64,000 bases of DNA from Syntrophales bacterium. GTDB taxonomy: Bacteria > Desulfobacterota > Syntrophia > Syntrophales > UBA2210. The position numbers were made by a program, and so were the translations under genes. Location of the stretch: NCBI GenBank assembly GCA_023228425.1, contig JALOBE010000013.1, forward strand, positions 1 to 64,000. The letters run 5' to 3'. The notes beneath the pieces were generated by a model. The model did no database searches. It was not told the origin of the DNA and saw only the letters and a program-made list of their open reading frames with translations. This document shows, piece after piece, positions 37,806 through 47,166 of this stretch (positions are counted from its first letter, which is position 1; every line of letters starts with the position of its first letter).

Positions 37806-38126
37806 TGTTCCCGTAAAGCCGTTTCGACAAGAGTTACATTCATAAAATCGATCTGTTATGGACGACTCAGGGTCAGCCCGAAACAGGTACGCCATTGAAC
37901 GTTTCTTGAAAAAACAGATCTTGCGGTTGAACAAAAAGTCAAAAACGGTTCCGGGACAAAAACCCCGCACCCCCGATTCCCAGGGTCCGTTCCGTGAACC
38001 GGTACGCACCAGTCTAACAGGTTGCGGCAAAATTTCAAAATTTGTTTGATAATAAAAGGACGTACCTGTATTAAGAAGCAACATAAGGGCCGCCTCTTCG
38101 CGGTCATGATATGGAGATGTTCCCAA
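37806..38126. other. Regulatory space between the sigma-54 operon and the kinase operon
   Basis: About 320 nt with no credible ORF. GATCTGTT (37850-37857) and AACAGATC (37913-37920) are an 8-bp inverted repeat 45-115 nt upstream of the sigma-54 promoter, a possible activator site. A TTTGATAATAAAAGG segment near 38046 is a weak -10 candidate for the kinase operon. Confidence 0.4.
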
Positions 38127-38312
38127 ATGCAGGAAATTCTTTCTCTGGCCGCCTATCTCGTGGTGTGGCTTCTCTGTGACTGGGTTATCGGCTTTGAAAG
38201 CGGACTTGTCTCTCTCCTTATTTCGCTGGGAGCGGCGATCGGTGTTTATATTCTCCTCGGCATGAAAGACAAGCAGTCACCGGATGAAGATAGCGACGAG
38301 GATGGAGGATAA
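38127..38312 (+). CDS. Small two-helix membrane protein with an acidic tail
   Basis: 61 residues: MQEILSLAAYLVVWLLCDW, then a second hydrophobic stretch (SGLVSLLISLGAAIGVYILL), then a charged tail ending DEDSDEDGG. GGAG is ten bases before the ATG, and upstream in-frame ATGs lack one. I do not recognise a family. It is immediately followed by the histidine kinase gene, whose ribosome site GGAGG lies in its last codons. It is therefore probably cotranscribed and may assist the sensor or the proteolipid. Confidence 0.55.
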   Translation: MQEILSLAAYLVVWLLCDWVIGFESGLVSLLISLGAAIGVYILLGMKDKQSPDEDSDEDGG

Positions 38313-38316
38313 GGTA

Positions 38317-40935
38317 GTGAGTTCGTTCCGTTCCAGGTTCAAACCCTTCGACATGCAGGTGTCCATCGGTATCGCCGTTGTGACACTGATCATACTGATT
38401 CTGGTCCTGTCCTATGCAATGAGGCATGCCCGGGAAGTGGACCGTGTCCAGCAGTTCGGTGATCGTCATGCGGCCATAGCAGAAACCGCTGCAGCGGGCA
38501 TTGAGGATGCCCTGCATGGGGTGCGTCAGGGCATGAAGCTTTTCTTGAGTTTCATGGAAATGGAAGGGCCGGATCATCCCTCGGCAATTGAGAACCTTGA
38601 TATTTTCTATGAAAGCGTGAAGAAAACAGTACGGGTCGTCGCGCTCCTGGACGACGGTGACAGGCCCATCGCAATCCGGCCCGAAAGCTCCGCAGAGGCA
38701 GACCTCGTAACGGCGAACTGGGTTGATTGCCTGCTGACACCGGGAAGTCTTCGGGAGATGCTCCCCTGTCCTTTTGTCCGGTTCCCTGACTCCGATGACG
38801 CCGCGGCGGGATCGTCCTTCATCATCAACGTAAAGCGACAGGATCACCTCGGCAACCACAGGGGCTCGATTGTGGCCGTCCTGTCCCTCGATGCCATCAT
38901 GGATCGATACGCCGGTTCCCTGGGGCAGGCAAAATCCATGGACAACTGGCTCTTCGCCGATGATGGTACAATCATGGTTCACTCAGACCCTCATTGTATC
39001 GGACGAAATATGGACATACTTTCCGCTGATCCCGCCGGAAGCCGGTCATGGCAGGACTTTTTCATGTCCCATACCCCCGGATACGGCGATTTCATGATTC
39101 GCGACTCCCAGGGACATGTAGAACGGGTGATCGTCGCGGCGGCTCCCATCGTGACCGCAGACACCCGGTGGACCATTGCCCTGGTCACTCCCTATCGCGT
39201 TGTGGTGGAACTCATGCGCAAGGTGTTTCTGAATATCGCCGTGGGTTCAATCGGCTTGATCATCCTCTTGATTGTCGCGGGAGGGGCCGTCGGATATATG
39301 GTGCAGCGCCAGACGAAATGGGATGAAGCACTGAAGCGGCTCAAGGAACGGGAAGAATGGCAGAGTCAGCTTGTACGGGAGACGAAGACCGTTGAGGGGA
39401 TCATCGAAGGTTCTCCCGTTCCGACAATGGTTATCGGCAATGACCATCGGATCATGTTCTGGAACAAAGCCCTCGCGGAACTCACCGGGTACGGGTCCGG
39501 CGACATGGTGGGGACGGACAGACACTATCTTCCCCTGTACAAGGTGAAACGTCCCCTGATTGCCGACATCATTGTCGACGGAAATCTGGAAATTCTCGAT
39601 GCCTATTACGGAAAGAAGCAGATACAAAAGTCGGAAACCGTTCAGGATGCCTACGAGGCATATGACTACTATGAAAATCTGGGAGGCAAAAACCGGTATC
39701 TCTATTTTCTCGCCGCCCCAATTCGTGATGAAAAAGGCAACATTATTGCCGCTATAGAAACTCTTCAGGATATAACACGGGAGAAAGAACTGGAATTCAG
39801 CCTGAAGGAAAACGCCGAAACCATTCAGAACGAACTGGAGGTCAATATCAGGCTCAGGAAGGAGATAGAGGGGCTTTACACCTACCTGCAGTTCATGATC
39901 GATGCTCTTCCGGAACAGATTTTTGACATCGACGGAGAAGGTGTTATCAATTATGCAAGCCGTGAAAGCGCGGCGGGGCAAAAACCCCTGAAGGGTACCC
40001 ATTTTTCTGATTTTGTAAGTCCCGAAAGCAGGGACCTGGTTCTCGGCAAATGGGAGGGCATGAAGAAGGGGGATTTCCGGGCCTTCCAGATGGAGGCGAC
40101 TGCCCATGACGGGTCGAGGCGCCTTCTGCTCCTGACACCCCGGCCCATTCCCGGGACGGACCGTATTCTCTTGATACAGCAGGACATCACCGAGATCCGG
40201 CAGCTTCAGAAGACGATTTTCGACAATGAAAAACTGGCGGCCCTGGGCCACCTGTCGGCGGGCATTGCCCACGAGTTGAGGAACGCCCTGTCATCCATCA
40301 AGATGAGTCTCCAGGTACTGGAACGGAGAATGAAGCCTGCCGGGAACGACCTGAAGCGATTCCAGATAGCCCAGCGGGAGGTGGAACACCTGTCTCAACT
40401 CGTTCGCGATGTGCTGCTTTTTGCCAAGCCCGCCGAGCCTGAACGGGAGACGGTACAATTGGAGGCGATCCTGGAACATTCCATGCTCATGGTGGAAAAG
40501 GAACTGACGGACAAGAGGATACTGGTCGACCGCGACTACGATGACGATCTCCCTCCTGTCGATGTCGATCAGGGCATGATGGCTCAAGCGTTTATCAATA
40601 TACTTATAAACGCCACGGACGCCATGGATGAGAGAGGGCATCTGCGTATCAGGACGACAACTTCACACCGGGAGTCGGGATTTGTAATTCTCGAGATCGA
40701 GGATGATGGGTGCGGTATTGAAGAGGAGCATATGTCATCCCTCTTCAATCCCTTTTTCAGTCGAAAAAAATATGGCACCGGTCTCGGCCTTGCTCAAGTC
40801 AAGAAGATCATGGACGTTCATGGGGGCCGGATCGAGATTTTCAGTGCCGAAGGAAGAGGCACGAAGGTAGTCATGATGATTCCTGTGTCGCAATCCGGGT
40901 GGGGCGGCCCGAAGCAGGAAGGGCTGAAAGAATGA
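38317..40935 (+). CDS. Membrane sensor histidine kinase with Cache and PAS domains
   Basis: 872 residues from the GTG at 38317. GGAGG eight bases upstream decides this over ATG 38284, which would overlap the previous gene. A first helix (about 18-36), an extracytoplasmic double-Cache region (about 40-300) and a second helix (about 308-330) are followed by PAS near 360-470 and a second PAS near 530-640. HisKA follows with GHLSAGIAHELRNALSS (phospho-His about 652), then HATPase_c with NILINATDAMDERG, EDDGCGIEEEH and YGTGLGLAQVKKIMDVHGG. This is NtrB-like architecture. It overlaps the sigma-54 activator gene by four bases and is its evident partner. Confidence 0.9.
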   Translation: MSSFRSRFKPFDMQVSIGIAVVTLIILILVLSYAMRHAREVDRVQQFGDRHAAIAETAAAGIEDALHGVRQGMKLFLSFMEMEGPDHPSAIENLDIFYESVKKTVRVVALLDDGDRPIAIRPESSAEADLVTANWVDCLLTPGSLREMLPCPFVRFPDSDDAAAGSSFIINVKRQDHLGNHRGSIVAVLSLDAIMDRYAGSLGQAKSMDNWLFADDGTIMVHSDPHCIGRNMDILSADPAGSRSWQDFFMSHTPGYGDFMIRDSQGHVERVIVAAAPIVTADTRWTIALVTPYRVVVELMRKVFLNIAVGSIGLIILLIVAGGAVGYMVQRQTKWDEALKRLKEREEWQSQLVRETKTVEGIIEGSPVPTMVIGNDHRIMFWNKALAELTGYGSGDMVGTDRHYLPLYKVKRPLIADIIVDGNLEILDAYYGKKQIQKSETVQDAYEAYDYYENLGGKNRYLYFLAAPIRDEKGNIIAAIETLQDITREKELEFSLKENAETIQNELEVNIRLRKEIEGLYTYLQFMIDALPEQIFDIDGEGVINYASRESAAGQKPLKGTHFSDFVSPESRDLVLGKWEGMKKGDFRAFQMEATAHDGSRRLLLLTPRPIPGTDRILLIQQDITEIRQLQKTIFDNEKLAALGHLSAGIAHELRNALSSIKMSLQVLERRMKPAGNDLKRFQIAQREVEHLSQLVRDVLLFAKPAEPERETVQLEAILEHSMLMVEKELTDKRILVDRDYDDDLPPVDVDQGMMAQAFINILINATDAMDERGHLRIRTTTSHRESGFVILEIEDDGCGIEEEHMSSLFNPFFSRKKYGTGLGLAQVKKIMDVHGGRIEIFSAEGRGTKVVMMIPVSQSGWGGPKQEGLKE

Positions 40936-42308
40936 AAAACATTCTTGTTATCGATGACGACAGTTCAATCTGTGAATCCCTCGAGCTGTACCTGAGTGAG
41001 GAGGGCTACCGTGTCCGTGTTGCCATGACAGGAACGGAAGGATTGAACTGTTTCGTGGATGAACCCGCCGATGTGGTGATCCTGGACATACGGCTTCCCG
41101 ATGTTGACGGATTTTCCATCCTGGAAGATCTCCAGGAAGAGGATGAGAACGTTAAGGTGATCATGATAACGGCTTACCACGACATGGAGTCCACTATCAT
41201 GGCCATGAAGCTGGGGGCCTTCGATTACATACACAAGCCCATCAATATCGACGAACTGGACATCGCCATCAGGAAAGCCCTTAAGACCGTTGAAATGGAA
41301 AAGAAAATCAACGAGTTTCTCATGGAGCCGACCAGGAATTTCAAAACCGGAGACATCATCGGCACCGGAGCGCGGATGAGGGAAATTTTCAAAACCATCG
41401 GCGTGGTTTCCCAGAGCAAGGCGACCGTGTTGATTCAGGGTGAAAGCGGTACGGGTAAGGAACTGATCGCCAAGGTAATCCACAACAACACCTCTCCGGG
41501 AGAACCTTATATCGCCGTAAACTGCTCCGCTATCGTCGAGACCCTGCTTGAATCGGAACTCTTTGGTCACGAAAGGGGTTCCTTTACCGGGGCGATTGCC
41601 CGAAAACAGGGTAAATTTGAGCTTGCCGGCCACGGCAGCGTGTTCCTGGACGAGATCAGCGAGATGTCTCTCAACCTTCAGGCTAAACTCCTCAGAGTAC
41701 TCCAGGAGCGGGAAGTCGAGCGCGTGGGCGGCAAGGAAATAGTCCCTGTGAATGCACGGGTTATCACGGCAACGAACAAAGATCTGCAGGCCATGGTGAA
41801 ACAGGGTTCGTTCAGGGATGATCTGTTCTACCGGCTGAATATCGTTTCCATTACCATCCCTCCCCTTCGGGAGAGGCCGGAAGACCTGAGCCCCCTCATC
41901 GATCACCTCCTGACGAAAATCAACATCGATCTTCACAAGCGCATCGGCGGTGTGTCGGAGGAGGTTCTGAAGATGTTCCATGCCTATGACTGGCCCGGGA
42001 ACATCAGGGAACTTGAAAACCTTCTGGTCCGGGCCGCCGTGATCTCCAAGGGACAGATACTGGGGAAAAACGACTTTCCCGATCTTCTTATGGAAAAGGA
42101 AAGAGCCTCCGGCAGTGAACCGGCTGACGACGGGCGTGACGAACAGGGGCGGTTTCTCACGCTCAATGAAGTGGAAGAACGACACATACGGAGAATTGTC
42201 AAGGAAACAACCCTGAACAAAGGTGAAATCTGCCAGACCCTCGGCATCGCCCGCCCGACCTTCGAGCGAAAGCTGGAAAAATACGGCATTTCCTTCGAAC
42301 GTGATTGA
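40932..42308 (+). CDS. NtrC-family sigma-54-dependent response regulator
   Basis: 458 residues from MKNILVIDDDSSICE, with the ATGA overlapping the kinase stop. The receiver domain has phospho-acceptor Asp52 (VVILDIRLPDVDG). The AAA+ domain has Walker A GESGTGKELIAK and the sigma-54 contact loop as GSFTGA, with Ser replacing the usual Ala. Walker B GSVFLDEISEM and the arginine-finger region FRDDLFYRLNIV follow. A Fis-type helix-turn-helix closes the protein (EVEERHIRRIVKETTLNKG...LGIARPTFERKL). The nearest sigma-54 promoter, before the atpE-like gene, is the likely target. Confidence 0.92.
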   Translation: MKNILVIDDDSSICESLELYLSEEGYRVRVAMTGTEGLNCFVDEPADVVILDIRLPDVDGFSILEDLQEEDENVKVIMITAYHDMESTIMAMKLGAFDYIHKPINIDELDIAIRKALKTVEMEKKINEFLMEPTRNFKTGDIIGTGARMREIFKTIGVVSQSKATVLIQGESGTGKELIAKVIHNNTSPGEPYIAVNCSAIVETLLESELFGHERGSFTGAIARKQGKFELAGHGSVFLDEISEMSLNLQAKLLRVLQEREVERVGGKEIVPVNARVITATNKDLQAMVKQGSFRDDLFYRLNIVSITIPPLRERPEDLSPLIDHLLTKINIDLHKRIGGVSEEVLKMFHAYDWPGNIRELENLLVRAAVISKGQILGKNDFPDLLMEKERASGSEPADDGRDEQGRFLTLNEVEERHIRRIVKETTLNKGEICQTLGIARPTFERKLEKYGISFERD

Positions 42309-42329
42309 ATTCCGATGAACCCGTACAAA

Positions 42330-42507
42330 GTCGAACAATGTCTGATACGAGGACGGCTTTGTACAGAACTCCTCGAGACAGGACGCGCACATCCTGAGGA
42401 ATGAGGCGTACGTCGGGATACGACGCAGTGACGAAGGAAAGAGCGCAATCAGACATCCGGCTCTAGTGCCCGGAGGCATGCCTCCGGTCCCATTGTACGA
42501 AGCCGTC
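42330..42507 (+). repeat. Dispersed intergenic repeat, copy C
   Basis: A full-length copy with left leader GTCGAACAATGTCTGATA, left end GGACGGCTTTGTACAGA and right end ATTGTACGAAGCCGTC. The core CACATCCTGAGGAATGAGG and CGCAGTGACGAAGG match copies A and E. It includes an 18-bp perfect palindrome CCGGAGGCATGCCTCCGG at 42470-42487. It fills the space between the convergent NtrC and transglycosylase genes. Confidence 0.8.
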
Positions 42508-42511
42508 AATT

Positions 42512-43132
42512 CTACCGGTTTCTCAGGGAATCATAGTAGTGCAGTACTTCCGTGACATAGCTCTGCGTTTCGCTGAAGGGCGGAATGGTTCGGTACCGGT
42601 CGACAGCCCCGGGGCCGGCGTTATAGGCGGCCAGCGCCAAGGACAGTTCTCCATAGCGGTTGATCATTTCCCTCAGGTAGCGAGCCCCGGCAAGGATGTT
42701 CTCCTGTGGGTTGTAGGGGTCACGGAGCCCCAGAGGAGCAAAATTTTCAGGCATAATCTGCATCAGCCCCACTGCCCCTTTTTCGGAAACGGCCCGAGGA
42801 TTGAAATTTGACTCCACTTTCACGATTGCCTTCAGGAGCCGGGAGTCGATGTTGTATTTTCGGGAGGCCTCGTCAATATAGGGTTCATAAGCGGTGGAGG
42901 AATGGTTTCCCCCGGAGGCCGGCGGGCGCCATTGCCGTATGAAAAGACGGTATTCCGGTGACAGAGGCTGGTCGGAGAAATGATAGACACCGTCACCGTC
43001 CTTGTAGAGGTAGATGTCGGCTTCGGCTCGTGACGGGCAAAGCGCTGGAGCTGCCAGAACGTACAAGCCGGCCACGAGCAGGCCGACTCCCCTGATTATG
43101 TAAAGAATACGGTATATCGCGGTATCCATCAC
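42512..43132 (-). CDS. Lytic transglycosylase (SLT domain) with DUF4124-like N-terminus
   Basis: 206 residues. An N-terminal hydrophobic segment (about 13-35) is a signal peptide or anchor. It is followed by a DUF4124-like strand region IYLYKDGDGVYHFSDQP and an SLT domain from about residue 85. The catalytic Glu lies in IVKVESNFNPRAVSEKGAVGLMQIMP, and AAYNAGPGAVDRY completes the fold. It cleaves peptidoglycan glycan strands in the periplasm. It appears monocistronic and ends against repeat copy C. Confidence 0.9.
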   Translation of the reverse strand: MMDTAIYRILYIIRGVGLLVAGLYVLAAPALCPSRAEADIYLYKDGDGVYHFSDQPLSPEYRLFIRQWRPPASGGNHSSTAYEPYIDEASRKYNIDSRLLKAIVKVESNFNPRAVSEKGAVGLMQIMPENFAPLGLRDPYNPQENILAGARYLREMINRYGELSLALAAYNAGPGAVDRYRTIPPFSETQSYVTEVLHYYDSLRNR

Positions 43133-43309
43133 CCGGCGGTCCCTTGTGCGGCAAAGATTTTTTCCTTTATCTCATACAATGATGTTTTGCAAAAGATCAA
43201 AAAATGTAGTGGTCGAATCGCTTCTTTCCTGAAAACGGTTGACGAATCGAGTACAGTCTCTTACATAGGGGGCGCGACAGGACGATGAAAGAGAAAAGGA
43301 AATAACGGC

Positions 43310-44104
43310 ATGAGCTGGTGGGGAAAAGTCATCGGCGGCACAGTAGGTTTTTTTGTGGGAGGACCGCTGGGCGCGGTCCTTGGTGCCTCGGTGGGTCACG
43401 GGTACGACACGTTCCAGGAGAACGAGGGTGCCGTTCTGCCCGGCGGCAACGAACGGGTTCAGACAGTTTTCTTCACCGCCACTTTCTCCGTTATGGGATA
43501 TCTCGCAAAGGCTGACGGGCGTGTCTCCGAGGAGGAAATCGCCGCGGTCAGGCGGATTATGGACTCAATGCAGATGACGGGTGAACAGCAGAAGACCGCC
43601 ATAAACCTTTTCAACGAAGGCAAACGGAAGGATTTTCCCCTGGACACCATCCTCGGCCAGTTCAGGAGAGAGTGTCGGGGACGCCGGAATCTTGTACGGA
43701 TGTTTCTGGAAATATTGCTGACCATGGCCATGGCCGACGGAGAACTCCATGAGTCTGAACGGCGGATTCTCTATCATGTCGCTGAAGGTGTCGGGTACCC
43801 CGGAGCCGAGCTCGATCGACTGCTTCGCATGATGGAGGCTGAAAGGCAGGGAAGGCGGCAGTCGCGATCCGCCGTGGCAAGCCGGGAAATCAGCCTGAAC
43901 GATGCCTACGGTGTGCTGGGCCTGCCGAAAAACGTTTCCGACGAGGATTTAAAAAAAACCTACCGGCGGCTCATCATGCAGTATCACCCGGATACGCTGG
44001 TATCCAAGGGGCTTCCTGAAGAAATGATGAACTTCGCTTCCGAAAAGACCCGCACCATAAAAGCCGCGTACGATGTAATCCGGGAATCAAGAAGACGCCA
44101 CTGA
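43310..44104 (+). CDS. DjlA-like co-chaperone (TerB plus J domain)
   Basis: 264 residues. A glycine-rich N-terminal hydrophobic segment (GKVIGGTVGFFVGGPLGAVLGA) resembles the DjlA membrane anchor. A TerB-like helical domain follows (about 50-165: FSVMGYLAKADGRVSEEE, MADGELHESERRIL), then a C-terminal J domain (about 198-262) with the HPD motif in RRLIMQYHPDTLVSKG. J domains stimulate DnaK ATPase. The architecture matches DjlA, which links DnaK to envelope processes. It looks monocistronic. Confidence 0.85.
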   Translation: MSWWGKVIGGTVGFFVGGPLGAVLGASVGHGYDTFQENEGAVLPGGNERVQTVFFTATFSVMGYLAKADGRVSEEEIAAVRRIMDSMQMTGEQQKTAINLFNEGKRKDFPLDTILGQFRRECRGRRNLVRMFLEILLTMAMADGELHESERRILYHVAEGVGYPGAELDRLLRMMEAERQGRRQSRSAVASREISLNDAYGVLGLPKNVSDEDLKKTYRRLIMQYHPDTLVSKGLPEEMMNFASEKTRTIKAAYDVIRESRRRH

Positions 44105-44274
44105 GCCGAGGAAACAGGGGATCAACAGGGAGACCGGCGCGGTCCTTACCTGTCGCTCCGGCAGACGTTCCCTGGATTGCCGTTTTGCGGTAATGACAGC
44201 GGTATTGTTTCGTCATCTCCGCATGCGGGAATCCGGGGTTTTCTCCTCCGGGGCAATGACGGTCCGCTGGAAAA

Positions 44275-44982
44275 TCAGTCGCGATCCCGGACATGTATGA
44301 GCATCGTGGCCGGATCGAGATAGAGACCCGTGTCGGTCGATTTGTCCGGGAGCCCCTTCAGGGACCTAACGTTGATGCTCTCTTCTCCGGGGATCAGTTC
44401 GAGAATCCTGTCGACATGATCAATCACCGGTGAAAGCCTGGCCGGGATCCCGTCGGGACCGCGTTCATCATCGCGGTGTGAATTGCCTGTAATCCACAGG
44501 GACATGTTTCTTCTCTCGACCAAGCTTTTCAGTTCCGCAATACCGGGTATATCATTGTCCGCGAAGGCAAGGGCATCGATTGCGAGAAGAGACGGTTTGA
44601 AAATATCCTGTTCCATGAGATCGGCCAGCCGCTCTTCCAGAATAGGGGTGCTGAACCGGGCAATTTTGAAAGTCATGATAAAACGCAGGGGCAGGATCGA
44701 CTGCCAGGTATCGTCAGGGCGTTCCAGATTATGATGTCCGACGATGTTCAGAAACAGTTCCCGGTACCAAAGGGTGATCTTGTCGATGGAATCGTTAAGG
44801 CTTATGTGAAGGACTTTTTCCCCGCGAAGCATCGCGTCGATGGCGATCTGCACGACAAAGGCCGTTTTCCCCACTCCTGCGGGAGAAAGAACGACACCGA
44901 GACCGCCCGGCGACAGAAGGGCGCTGCCTTCATGTTCAAGCCCGCGAAGAGGATTGCTTCGTATCAGGTCATTTCTCATCAT
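44275..44982 (-). CDS. RecA/KaiC-like P-loop ATPase of unknown function
   Basis: 235 residues. Walker A is LSPAGVGKTAFVVQIA near residue 32, and a Walker B-like strand is KPSLLAIDALAF. The segment RNMSLWITGNSHRDD resembles a sensor region. The overall plan resembles RadA/KaiC-type RecA folds without a recognisable partner domain. It begins 63 nt after fusA ends, on the same strand, with GGAG upstream of the first of two ATGs, so cotranscription with the EF-G gene is likely. I cannot assign a role. Confidence 0.65.
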   Translation of the reverse strand: MMRNDLIRSNPLRGLEHEGSALLSPGGLGVVLSPAGVGKTAFVVQIAIDAMLRGEKVLHISLNDSIDKITLWYRELFLNIVGHHNLERPDDTWQSILPLRFIMTFKIARFSTPILEERLADLMEQDIFKPSLLAIDALAFADNDIPGIAELKSLVERRNMSLWITGNSHRDDERGPDGIPARLSPVIDHVDRILELIPGEESINVRSLKGLPDKSTDTGLYLDPATMLIHVRDRD

Positions 44983-45045
44983 GGGTATGCTCCTGTTTTC
45001 AGTTCAATGTTCCGTGGCGTATTCTCCCGGTCGGAAACCGCGTCA

Positions 45046-47166
45046 TCAGGACGCTGCGATGCCATCATTGCGGGGATTCCTGGAGGGCGGCTTTTTTCTT
45101 TTTGCCGCTTCTTCCACGAGATTCTCGGCAATGGACTGGGGAACCTGTCGATACCGCAAAAACTCCATGGTGAACTGGGCCTGGCCCTGGGTGGCCGACC
45201 TCAGAACCGTTGAAAATCCGAACATCTCTGACAGGGGGACCAGGGACTCAATGACGCACATAACGCCTTCATCCTGAGCTCCCACGATCATGCCGCGTCG
45301 CTGGTTCAACAGTCCCATGGCGGCTCCCTGGAACTGGGTCGGCGTCTCCACGACGACCTTCATGACAGGCTCGTGGATGACAGGACGGGCTCTCTGGTAA
45401 GCATCCCTGAAGCCCCCCCGGGCAGCTGCCTGGAAGGCCATGTCCGATGAGTCCACGGCGTGGGCCTGTCCGTCATTGATGACAACCCGGACTCCCGTAA
45501 CGGGAAATTCCATCTTCGGGCCCTTCTTCATGCTTTCCCGGAACCCCTTTTCACATGCCCCGATGAACTGCGTTGGAATGGCGCCGCCGGTGACCTGGTT
45601 GACAAATTCAAACTCCCCTTCCGCAAGGGGTTCCAGATAGCCCGCAACCCGTCCGTACTGGCCTGAACCTCCCGTCTGTTTTTTGTGGGTGTAATTGAAG
45701 TCCGCCCGCTGCGTTATGGTTTCCCGGTAGGCTACTCGTGGTGTTCCGGTCGTTACATCGGCGCCGTACTCACGACGCATGCGCTCCACGTACACCTCGA
45801 GGTGAAGTTCTCCCATGCCTTCGATGATTGTTTCGTTGGTTTCTTCATCCACGTAGGTCTTGAACGTGGGGTCTTCCCTGGTAAAACGGTTCAGAGCCTT
45901 GGACAGGGTTGTTTGGGATCGGGTGTCCTTCGGGGTAATGGACAGCGATATGACCGGATTCGGCACATACATGGAGGTCATGGTGAGGTTGAGTTCCGGC
46001 GACGTGAAGGTATCCCCCGACGCGCAGTCGACTCCGAAAAGGGCGCCGATGTATCCTGATGGAAGCTCGTCGATGTCTTCCATCAGGTCCGCGTGCATAC
46101 GAACCACCCGGCCGATCTTGATTTTTTTCCCTGTTCTGGCGTTTTTGACCGTTCTGCCCTTGGACAGAGTTCCCTGGTAGACCCGTATGTAGGTAAGCTG
46201 ACCGTAGGGGCCGTCTTCAAGCTTGAACGCCAGGGCGACCACCGGTTGCCGGGGATCACTTTCCAGGGAAACGACGGCTTCGTTATTGTCCTGGTCAAGG
46301 GCCTCTATGGCTACCTCGTCCGGGCTGGGGAGCAGTCCTGTAATGCCGTCGAGAAGGGGTTGTATGCCCTTGTTCCTGTATGCCGATCCCATGAACACCG
46401 GCGTCAGTTCCCGTTTCAGCGTTCCTGTCCGGATTGCGCCCAGGAGAAGCTTTTCAGAAATTTCGTCTTCGTTGAGAATCGCTTCCGTGAGTTCATCGGA
46501 AAACAGTGATGCCGCGTCAATGAGCCGTTCTCTCCGGGCACGTGCTTCTGCCGTAAATCCTTCAGGAATGACATCGATCCGCAAGTCATCGCCCTTTTCT
46601 CCCTCGAAATAAATCGCTTTCATCCGTATAAGGTCGACAACCCCCTGAAAGTTGTTTTCCAGACCCAGGGGTATCTGGACGGCAACGGCATTATGCCCCA
46701 GTTTTGATCTCAGCTGTTCCACAACGCGCTGTGGATTCGCTCCGTTCCTGTCCAGCTTGTTGATGAAGGCTACGCAGGGGACCTTGTAACGCTTCATCTG
46801 CTGGTCGACCGTTATGGACTGGGATTGTACTCCACCCACTGAGCACAAAACCAGGACGGCACCGTCAAGGACTCGCAGAGACCGTTCCACTTCCACTGTA
46901 AAGTCCACGTGACCGGGGGTATCGATGATATTTATTTCGTGGTTGTTCCACTCGCAGAAGGTCGCCGCCGAGGCGATGGTTATGCCCCGTTCACGTTCCA
47001 GGTCCATGGAGTCCATTGTCGCCCCTACACCGTCCTTGCCCTTCACATCATGGATGGTGTGTATCCGTTTGGTGTAATACAGGATACGTTCCGTGAGAGT
47101 GGTCTTCCCCGAATCAATGTGGGCACTGATTCCTATGTTTCTTACGTTGCCGATGTCCCGTGTCAT
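45046..47166 (-). CDS. fusA: Elongation factor G, mitochondrial-like (spdEFG1) type
   Basis: 706 residues. The G1 motif is [20 protein letters not shown], followed by [19 protein letters not shown] (switch I), DTPGHVDFT (G3) and NKLDRNGA (G4). Domains II-V are complete. The [18 protein letters not shown] and [15 protein letters not shown] stretches are those of mitochondrial EF-G1 and its bacterial relatives in spirochaetes, planctomycetes and deltaproteobacteria, rather than standard bacterial FusA (AHIDAGKTT). It catalyses ribosomal translocation. In genomes with this type, recycling is often left to a second paralogue, which is not in this window. Confidence 0.9.
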   Translation of the reverse strand: MTRDIGNVRNIGISAHIDSGKTTLTERILYYTKRIHTIHDVKGKDGVGATMDSMDLERERGITIASAATFCEWNNHEINIIDTPGHVDFTVEVERSLRVLDGAVLVLCSVGGVQSQSITVDQQMKRYKVPCVAFINKLDRNGANPQRVVEQLRSKLGHNAVAVQIPLGLENNFQGVVDLIRMKAIYFEGEKGDDLRIDVIPEGFTAEARARRERLIDAASLFSDELTEAILNEDEISEKLLLGAIRTGTLKRELTPVFMGSAYRNKGIQPLLDGITGLLPSPDEVAIEALDQDNNEAVVSLESDPRQPVVALAFKLEDGPYGQLTYIRVYQGTLSKGRTVKNARTGKKIKIGRVVRMHADLMEDIDELPSGYIGALFGVDCASGDTFTSPELNLTMTSMYVPNPVISLSITPKDTRSQTTLSKALNRFTREDPTFKTYVDEETNETIIEGMGELHLEVYVERMRREYGADVTTGTPRVAYRETITQRADFNYTHKKQTGGSGQYGRVAGYLEPLAEGEFEFVNQVTGGAIPTQFIGACEKGFRESMKKGPKMEFPVTGVRVVINDGQAHAVDSSDMAFQAAARGGFRDAYQRARPVIHEPVMKVVVETPTQFQGAAMGLLNQRRGMIVGAQDEGVMCVIESLVPLSEMFGFSTVLRSATQGQAQFTMEFLRYRQVPQSIAENLVEEAAKRKKPPSRNPRNDGIAAS

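Noticed and set aside
40965..42509. Long minus-strand open frame (514 codons) opposite the NtrC gene
   Set aside because: It is antisense to a gene with clear receiver, AAA+ and Fis domains, runs into a repeat element, and has no recognisable motif.
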